A DNA stretch of 10,736 bases from Chlamydiota bacterium (GTDB taxonomy: Bacteria > Chlamydiota > Chlamydiia > Chlamydiales > Criblamydiaceae), in contig JAJFMC010000010.1 in the NCBI GenBank assembly GCA_021772365.1, positions 1-10,736 of the forward strand. The letters are read 5' to 3'. A program made the position numbers and the translations under genes. The notes below the pieces were generated by a model. It was given only the letters and a program-made list of their open reading frames with translations, did not search any database and was not told where the DNA came from. This document shows, in pieces, positions 6,371 to 10,736 of this stretch. The stretch's first letter is position 1, and each line of letters begins with the position of its first letter.

Positions 6371-7192
6371 ATGTTAACAATCGTTTCAACACCAATCGGT
6401 AATTTACAAGACATCACTCTTAGAGCACTTGAAACTTTACGCGATTGCGACCTTATACTTTGTGAAGATACACGTCACAGCAAGAAACTTCTTCAACGCT
6501 TTGACATCACCACCCCCACAAAAAGCTATCACCAGTTCAACGAAGCAAAAGAGTGCGCTCCAATCATCGCTGAGCTTAAATCTGGACGCAACATCTGCCT
6601 AGTATCAGATGCTGGCACACCGACAATTTCAGATCCAGGTTCACGATTAGTCAAAGCATGTATTCTGGAAGGGGTTGAAGTGAATTCGCTACCGGGCCCG
6701 TGCGCAGCAGTTCTCGCATTAACATTAGCGGGACTCGATACAGAACGTTTTCAGTTCGTCGGATTCCTCCCAAAAAAGGAGACTGCTATCAAAAAGGAAC
6801 TCTTCAACATTTTGTATTATCCAGGGACGAGTATTTGTTACGAATCCCCAAGACGTCTGATAAACATCACAAAATTCATCGAGCAAATCGACCCTAATCG
6901 CTCCATTGTCATCGCACGAGAACTCACCAAAACCTTTCAAGAAATTGTCAGAGGAACTCCCAAAGAAATTCTTCAACACTTCGAAAAAAAAGAAGTCAAA
7001 GGCGAAATCGTTTTACTGATAGCTCACAACCCAACATTTCAATCTTCCTATTGGCGAGAACTACCTCTCGAACAAACACTCGATCATCTCGAGAATACAT
7101 TTAAACTTTCTCGCATGGAAGCCATCAAAACCCTTGCCTCACTCAGAGACCAGTCTAAGCGCGAAATCTACAAAGAAAGCGAATCAGATTAA
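6371..7192 (+). CDS. rsmI: 16S rRNA (cytidine1402-2'-O)-methyltransferase RsmI
   Basis: RsmI uses S-adenosylmethionine to 2'-O-methylate C1402 in the ribosomal decoding centre. The 273 residues agree with the family. Motifs in order are TPIGNLQDITLRAL (7-20), EDTRHSKKLL (32-41), VSDAGTPTISDPG (78-90), LPGPCA (107-112), ARELTKTFQEIVRGT (182-196), KGEIVLLI (210-217), and the small C-terminal helical domain with LSRMEAIKTLA (246-256). The ATG at 6371 places the TPIGNL motif at its normal distance from the N terminus. No ribosome binding site is evident, and no separate promoter stands out between the tRNA T run and the gene, so transcription may be read-through from the tRNA promoter. T runs at 7218-7225 and 7250-7256 follow the stop but lack a convincing hairpin. 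Confidence 0.95.
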   Translation: MLTIVSTPIGNLQDITLRALETLRDCDLILCEDTRHSKKLLQRFDITTPTKSYHQFNEAKECAPIIAELKSGRNICLVSDAGTPTISDPGSRLVKACILEGVEVNSLPGPCAAVLALTLAGLDTERFQFVGFLPKKETAIKKELFNILYYPGTSICYESPRRLINITKFIEQIDPNRSIVIARELTKTFQEIVRGTPKEILQHFEKKEVKGEIVLLIAHNPTFQSSYWRELPLEQTLDHLENTFKLSRMEAIKTLASLRDQSKREIYKESESD

Positions 7193-7324
7193 CAACCCTG
7201 GCTGCACTACTCACAACTTTTTTTTCACTCATTTCTCTAATAAATACACTTTTTTTATTTACAAGAACCCCAACTTCTAGTATGAATTAAATTTTTATAT
7301 ACTTTTCGCTTAATGTGATATCGA

Positions 7325-7338
7325 CAGACTTTAGTCTG
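7325..7338. promoter_or_regulatory. perfect palindrome upstream of the outer-membrane protein promoter
   Basis: CAGACT-TT-AGTCTG lies ten bases before the -35 box at 7349. A perfect six-base inverted repeat in this place could be an operator for a dimeric regulator. It could also be a chance hairpin; there is no second copy in view to support a regulon. Confidence 0.35.
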
Positions 7339-7348
7339 ATAAACGACA

Positions 7349-7378
7349 TTGACAAAGCGAAGAACAACAGATTATTAG
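7349..7378 (+). promoter_or_regulatory. promoter of the outer-membrane protein gene
   Basis: A perfect -35 box TTGACA (7349-7354) is followed after 18 bases by TATTAG (7373-7378, four of six matches). The start of transcription would be near 7385, giving a leader of about 33 bases that contains the ribosome binding site. Confidence 0.55.
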
Positions 7379-7406
7379 ACTTTAACACGCTTTAACAGAA
7401 TAATTT

Positions 7407-7411
7407 AGGAG
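7407..7411 (+). promoter_or_regulatory. strong ribosome binding site of the outer-membrane protein gene
   Basis: AGGAG sits six bases before the ATG at 7418. It fixes the start and suggests high expression. Confidence 0.8.
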
Positions 7412-7417
7412 AATCCT

Positions 7418-8890
7418 ATGAAAATCCGCAATATTGGAGCACTTTTGTGTGCCGGGGTTGCTGTGTTTACTATGCAAAGTAAACCTGCAGAAGCCCTCCT
7501 CGCCGGTGTTAAAACCACCGGTATGGCAGCCACATCTGTTTCTCACCCTATCGACGCATTTGCAGGTGTATATAACCCTGCAGGTATAACACTAATTTGT
7601 GACCAACTTAACACAGGAATCTCTTGGGTACAAACCTATCAACGTGGAAAGGTAAGAGACCTTCCGGAATACCCACCAGCTGTAGTCTTCCAAGGATTAC
7701 CTACTGGCTCTGCAACCGTGCAACCTTCTGAATTCAACCAAGATTATAATGGTGCAAAAACTGCTGACATCTATGTACCGGAATTTGCAGTTAAAAAAGG
7801 CTGGTGCCTCGATCTTTGTGGTAAAAACGTTGAAATGGCGTCAGGAATCATCGTTCACAACCGTAACGATCTAAAGACTACTTACGGACGAGCATTCTCC
7901 CTTTTCGGAACATCTCCAATGGGCCTCGAGTACATTCATCAAACAGCTGCGTTTCTTTTATCCGCACGTTTTTGTGAAATGCACTCAATCGGAGTATCGG
8001 TAAACTACAACGTACACCGCCTCAAAGTCAACGGACTGGAAAAGTTCGCTAACCCACTCTTCTCTATCCATCCTGACGACACTACTAACCGAGGATACAA
8101 CTGGTCTAACGGTTGGGGAGTCATAATCGGTTACTTGTTTGAATACAAATGCTTCAAAGCAGGTGCAGCTTATCATCCACGAGCTAAAATGAATAAATTC
8201 AAAAAGTATCGAGGTTTCGTTGCTGATGAGGGCATGTTTGACATACCTGAAAGATTCACAGCTGGTATCTCATACCGTTTCATGCATTGCTTAACAGCAG
8301 CATTTGACTACGAGCACATCCGCTGGCAGGGTATTCCTCAACTACGTAATAAGACCTTTCCTAATTTAGACAATGCATGGGATGCTGCTACACAAATGCC
8401 TACAGACTTTGATGTTTGGGCATTAGGCGCACCACGTGGTCCAGGTTTTGGATTTGACAACCAATCCTTTTACCGTTTTGGTGTTGAGTACAAAATGAAC
8501 AACTGTTTCACGCTTCGTGCCGGTTTCCGTCATGCAGACACTCCTATTAAAAGAGAATTTACCGCTGTTAACCTTCTTACACTGGATTTAATGGAGAATG
8601 TTATTACTTTTGGTGGAACATGGAGACTTAACAGATGCCATGAAATCAGTTTCTTCTATGGATTAGGAATGACCAAAAAACTTAAAGGAAAAAAATCAGT
8701 TCCAGCAACTATCCCGCAACCTGTTGTAGTAAATGGCAATGTTGTTGCTAGAGTTGATATTCCAATTAATGCTCAGGTTGCTGATAACGGCACAGAGCTT
8801 ATATTGCCATACGAAAGAAATACCGGTGAAATAGACATCAAACAGCGCCGTGTGGCACTAGGTTTGGGTTACACTTGGTACTACAACTAG
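7418..8890 (+). CDS. FadL/OmpP1-like outer-membrane beta-barrel protein
   Basis: The 490-residue product has an export signal: MKIR, a hydrophobic core, and an AEA cleavage site after residue 26. The mature N terminus (GVKTTGMAATSVSHPIDAFA, then YNPAGI at 52-57) matches the opening of FadL/OmpP1/TodX porins, which pass hydrophobic or small molecules through the outer membrane. The rest alternates aromatic-flanked strands with short turns and long loops, as in a barrel; the last strand ALGLGYTWYYN ends in Asn, not an aromatic. The mature protein has eight Cys (61, 130, 134, 186, 245, 291, 363, 407). Most lie in short inter-strand turns (FEYKC, RFMHC, KMNNC, RLNRC), which face the periplasm in such barrels. 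It has its own promoter, ribosome binding site and terminator. The substrate is unknown; the family is likely but not certain. Confidence 0.75.
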   Translation: MKIRNIGALLCAGVAVFTMQSKPAEALLAGVKTTGMAATSVSHPIDAFAGVYNPAGITLICDQLNTGISWVQTYQRGKVRDLPEYPPAVVFQGLPTGSATVQPSEFNQDYNGAKTADIYVPEFAVKKGWCLDLCGKNVEMASGIIVHNRNDLKTTYGRAFSLFGTSPMGLEYIHQTAAFLLSARFCEMHSIGVSVNYNVHRLKVNGLEKFANPLFSIHPDDTTNRGYNWSNGWGVIIGYLFEYKCFKAGAAYHPRAKMNKFKKYRGFVADEGMFDIPERFTAGISYRFMHCLTAAFDYEHIRWQGIPQLRNKTFPNLDNAWDAATQMPTDFDVWALGAPRGPGFGFDNQSFYRFGVEYKMNNCFTLRAGFRHADTPIKREFTAVNLLTLDLMENVITFGGTWRLNRCHEISFFYGLGMTKKLKGKKSVPATIPQPVVVNGNVVARVDIPINAQVADNGTELILPYERNTGEIDIKQRRVALGLGYTWYYN

Positions 8891-8915
8891 TCTAAGCAGT
8901 AACAGTAAATCAAAT

Positions 8916-8951
8916 AAAACCTTTCACTCTTACGGGTGAAAGGTTTTTTTT
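8916..8951 (+). terminator. intrinsic terminator after the outer-membrane protein gene
   Basis: AAAACCTTTCAC (8916-8927) pairs with GTGAAAGGTTTT (8936-8947) around an eight-base loop, and the T run extends to 8951. This is a textbook Rho-independent terminator 25 bases after the stop. Its A-rich left flank could also let it act on the opposite strand. Confidence 0.92.
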
Positions 8952-9065
8952 ACCCAAATTCACCCGCCAAACTACCCTATTTTCTATTCCTGAATTAAAA
9001 GCTTGTTTAGCTATTTACAACAATGCGGTCGATCTCATATTCTTGTTTCACGGAGATTAAAACCT

Positions 9066-9323
9066 ATGAAAGAACATTCAGATCCAAATAAAGATTTACA
9101 AGCCATTTTACACCCTTATCTATTTGTTCTTAAGGAAGGTGGCGACATCGAGAAAAACTTACTCGATTACTCTCTATTGATGCTACATGTAAGCGCACCA
9201 GAGGTGATCCACTCTCCCGGCTCAAGCAAGGTGATGAACTTCTTATCGACAGCACTTCTACTGTGCGAACAGATCTCGTCTGATAATAAATCAAATCCTC
9301 ACTCAGACTCCTCACTTTATTAG
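9066..9323 (+). CDS. small hypothetical protein upstream of groEL
   Basis: This 85-residue protein is not one I recognise. The ATG at 9066 is preferred because GGAGA (9052-9056) lies nine bases upstream. An in-frame TTG at 9003 would lengthen it by 21 codons but has no ribosome binding site. The centre (residues 11-69) looks helical (LQAILHPYLFVL, then NLLDYSLLMLHVS and VMNFLSTALLLCEQI). The last 15 residues are a polar Ser/Asn/Asp tail. No signal peptide or transmembrane segment is convincing. It is not GroES: it lacks the MKIRPLHDRV-type start and the mobile loop. It lies between the terminator at 8951 and the groEL leader, so it is probably its own unit or co-transcribed into groEL. Confidence 0.65.
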   Translation: MKEHSDPNKDLQAILHPYLFVLKEGGDIEKNLLDYSLLMLHVSAPEVIHSPGSSKVMNFLSTALLLCEQISSDNKSNPHSDSSLY

Positions 9324-9420
9324 ATCACCTTTTAACTAATTATCGAGGGACGAAAAGTGGAACCACAGGGCTACGTAACCCAAATTATCAAGTGATGTAC
9401 GAACGACATAAATACCGATT

Positions 9421-9426
9421 TATAAT
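9421..9426 (+). promoter_or_regulatory. -10 box of the groEL promoter
   Basis: TATAAT is a perfect -10 match, and transcription would start near 9433. No good -35 box is found 16-19 bases upstream (the closest, TGTACG and TACGAA, are poor), so the promoter may be weak, use an activator, or respond to another sigma factor. The CIRCE-like site begins just after the predicted start. Confidence 0.5.
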
Positions 9427-9438
9427 ATTCAACTCTAT

Positions 9439-9465
9439 TTAGCAATCCAGGGCGCTATTTGCTAA
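9439..9465 (+). promoter_or_regulatory. degenerate CIRCE-like operator (HrcA site)
   Basis: TTAGCAATC (9439-9447), nine bases, then ATTTGCTAA (9457-9465) has exactly the 9-9-9 layout of CIRCE (TTAGCACTC-N9-GAGTGCTAA). The left half matches eight of nine bases and the right half six of nine, and the outer TTTAGCAA/TTGCTAAA arms are perfectly complementary. Its place just downstream of the likely transcription start and before a groEL is where HrcA repressors act. A weakened site would give partial or altered heat-shock control. Confidence 0.7.
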
Positions 9466-9550
9466 AAATACATCACAAAAGAGTTGCACATTTAGCCCCT
9501 CTACATTACAATTTTAACTTCTATCAAATAACAGTATCAAGACATAAACT

Positions 9551-9556
9551 AAGGAG
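9551..9556 (+). promoter_or_regulatory. ribosome binding site of groEL
   Basis: AAGGAG lies nine bases before the ATG at 9566. It is a near-perfect Shine-Dalgarno sequence and settles the groEL start. Confidence 0.85.
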
Positions 9557-9565
9557 AACCGAAAC

Positions 9566-10736
9566 ATGTCCACTTCTGCCAAAGAAATCATTTTCGAAGA
9601 AGAAGCAAGAGAGTACCTCCGAAAAGGAATTAAACAGCTAGCTGATGTAGCAGCCTGTACGCTTGGTCCAAAAGGCCGTAACGTAGGACTAGAAAAGGCT
9701 TGGGGAGCACCAAGCATCACGAATGACGGAAGCAGCATTATTAAAGACATCGAACTCGTTAATCAGTATGAAAACATGGGAGCTTCCATGGCGAAAGAGG
9801 TCGTGGAGAAGATTAAAGAAAAATCTGGTGATGGAACAACAACCGGTATGTTACTGCTCAATGCCCTTGTTGAAACTGGTGTTAAGCACATAGCTTCTGG
9901 TATCAGCCCTATTTCTCTCAAGCGTGGAATTGATAAAGCTGTCGATGCAATCATTAAAGAGCTAGAAAATCAGTCTGTCAAAATCCAAGGCCCTGAAATG
10001 ATCCGCAATATCGCAACAGTTTCAGCAAGCGGAAATCAAGAGATTGGTGACTTGATTGCTGATGCCATGGAAAAAGTTGGCGAATCAGGTGTGATCACTA
10101 TTGAAGAGGGTAAAGGAACAGAGACAACCATAGAACTCGTTGAAGGAATGCAGTTCGACCGTGGATATTTAAGCCCCTACTTCTGCACGAACAGTGAAAA
10201 AATGGTTGTCGAAATGCACAACCCAAAAGTTTTATTGACAGATAAAAAAATCTCGAATGTTCACGACATCTTGTCTATCTTACAAGGTACTGCTGCATCA
10301 GGACAAGAGATTCTTATTATTGCTGAAGATATAGAAGGCGACGCCCTTTCTACACTGGTTGTCAACAAACTTAGGGGAACGTTAAAAGTATGCGCTGTCA
10401 AAGCACCTGGATTTGGTGATCGCCGAAAAGCGATGTTGGAAGATATAGCAGCTCTTACCGGCGGTACCGTTGCTACTGAAGATACTGGTGTCAACCTAAA
10501 AGAGCTTCCCCAGGAAATGCTTGGCTCAGCGGAAAAAATAGTTATCACCAAAGAAGCAACGACAATTGTAAATGGTGCAGGCGACGCCAATGCTATACAA
10601 GCGCGCATCAAGCAGATTGAATCTGAAATTGAAAACTGCACAAGTCCGTATGACAAAGAGAAGCTTCAAGAGCGCCGAGCGAAACTTTCCGGTGGTGTAG
10701 CGGTCATCCAAGTTGGTGCCGCAACAGAACCTGAGA
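9566..10736 (+). CDS. groEL: GroEL/Hsp60 chaperonin, N-terminal 390 residues (runs off the window)
   Basis: GroEL forms a double-ring chamber in which proteins fold with ATP and GroES. Visible parts are the nucleotide motif TLGPKGRN (32-39), ITNDGSS with D54 (E. coli D52), GDGTTT (88-93) with D89 (E. coli D87), the apical domain with RGYLSPYF (199-206) and LSTLVVN (261-267), then KVCAVKAPGFGDRRKAMLED (274-293). Residues known to hold substrate and GroES are kept, so it should work with a co-chaperonin. The catalytic Asp of the later equatorial half (E. coli D398) lies beyond the window. The N-terminal third differs more from standard GroEL (AACTLGPKGRNVGLEKAWGA, TTTGMLLLNALVE). No groES lies upstream; chlamydiae carry extra groEL genes without groES, so this may be such a paralogue. 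Confidence 0.96.
   Translation, partial: MSTSAKEIIFEEEAREYLRKGIKQLADVAACTLGPKGRNVGLEKAWGAPSITNDGSSIIKDIELVNQYENMGASMAKEVVEKIKEKSGDGTTTGMLLLNALVETGVKHIASGISPISLKRGIDKAVDAIIKELENQSVKIQGPEMIRNIATVSASGNQEIGDLIADAMEKVGESGVITIEEGKGTETTIELVEGMQFDRGYLSPYFCTNSEKMVVEMHNPKVLLTDKKISNVHDILSILQGTAASGQEILIIAEDIEGDALSTLVVNKLRGTLKVCAVKAPGFGDRRKAMLEDIAALTGGTVATEDTGVNLKELPQEMLGSAEKIVITKEATTIVNGAGDANAIQARIKQIESEIENCTSPYDKEKLQERRAKLSGGVAVIQVGAATEPE

Noticed and set aside
7218..7256. T runs after rsmI as intrinsic terminators
   Set aside because: No stable GC-containing hairpin precedes either run.
7448..7453. Cys11 of the barrel protein as a lipoprotein cysteine
   Set aside because: The preceding residues are ALL; a lipobox needs a small residue at -1. 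A normal AEA signal peptidase I site follows at residue 26.
9003..9065. A longer version of the 85-residue protein starting at TTG 9003
   Set aside because: The TTG has no ribosome binding site, while the ATG at 9066 has GGAGA at good spacing. The extra 21 residues are unlike the rest.
9066..9323. GroES identity for the protein before groEL
   Set aside because: It has neither the GroES N-terminal strand nor the mobile loop, and is predicted helical instead of beta.
9368..9381. Near-palindrome GGGCTACGTAACCC between the small gene and groEL
   Set aside because: It is short with two mismatches, lies well upstream of the -10 box and has no T run, so no role can be argued.
10261..10656. A 131-codon open frame on the minus strand
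   Set aside because: It lies wholly antisense to the clearly conserved groEL and its peptide has no recognisable motif.

Overview
The window most likely comes from a chlamydia-like bacterium (environmental Chlamydiae such as the Parachlamydia, Waddlia or Simkania groups). Four things point there: a GroEL gene standing apart from groES, whose apical-domain wording resembles chlamydial GroEL; a predicted outer-membrane barrel with a cysteine in nearly every short periplasmic turn; a tRNA-Cys with no encoded CCA; and the general AT-leaning composition. This is inference from reading the sequence, not a database match, and I put it at roughly two in three.

Left half (1-5698), minus strand. Read in the direction of transcription, the order is a 636-residue cytoplasmic coiled-coil protein of unknown function, a HAD-IB phosphatase-like protein with a TTG start, a type III glutamine synthetase (GlnN), and nicotinate-nucleotide adenylyltransferase (NadD). 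GlnN and NadD are joined by a TAATG stop/start overlap. The coiled-coil and HAD genes are separated by about 180 bp that is almost entirely one imperfect inverted repeat. A short reading frame may begin just after nadD and leave the window at position 1.

Centre (5699-6350). A symmetric AT-rich stretch looks like back-to-back promoters, one for the coiled-coil gene to the left and one for a small unlisted frame of 47 codons to the right. That frame carries two copies of an Arg/Ser-Pro-x-Gly-Val-Leu motif and ends before a 13-bp perfect hairpin. A roughly 190-base stretch with no evident gene follows, then a promoter, a short leader hairpin, tRNA-Cys(GCA) and a T run.

Right half (6351-10736), plus strand. 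rsmI (16S rRNA C1402 2'-O-methyltransferase) is followed by a FadL/OmpP1-like outer-membrane protein with its own promoter, strong ribosome binding site and intrinsic terminator. Next come an 85-residue unknown protein and the first 390 codons of a GroEL, which runs off the window. The groEL leader has a perfect TATAAT box followed by a degenerate CIRCE-like operator in the standard 9-9-9 geometry, which suggests HrcA-type heat-shock control.

The most interesting points are the 47-codon repeat-bearing transcription unit with its symmetric divergent promoter, the long intergenic foldback at about 3608-3790, the periplasmic-turn cysteine pattern in the barrel protein, and the degenerate CIRCE in front of a groES-less groEL.
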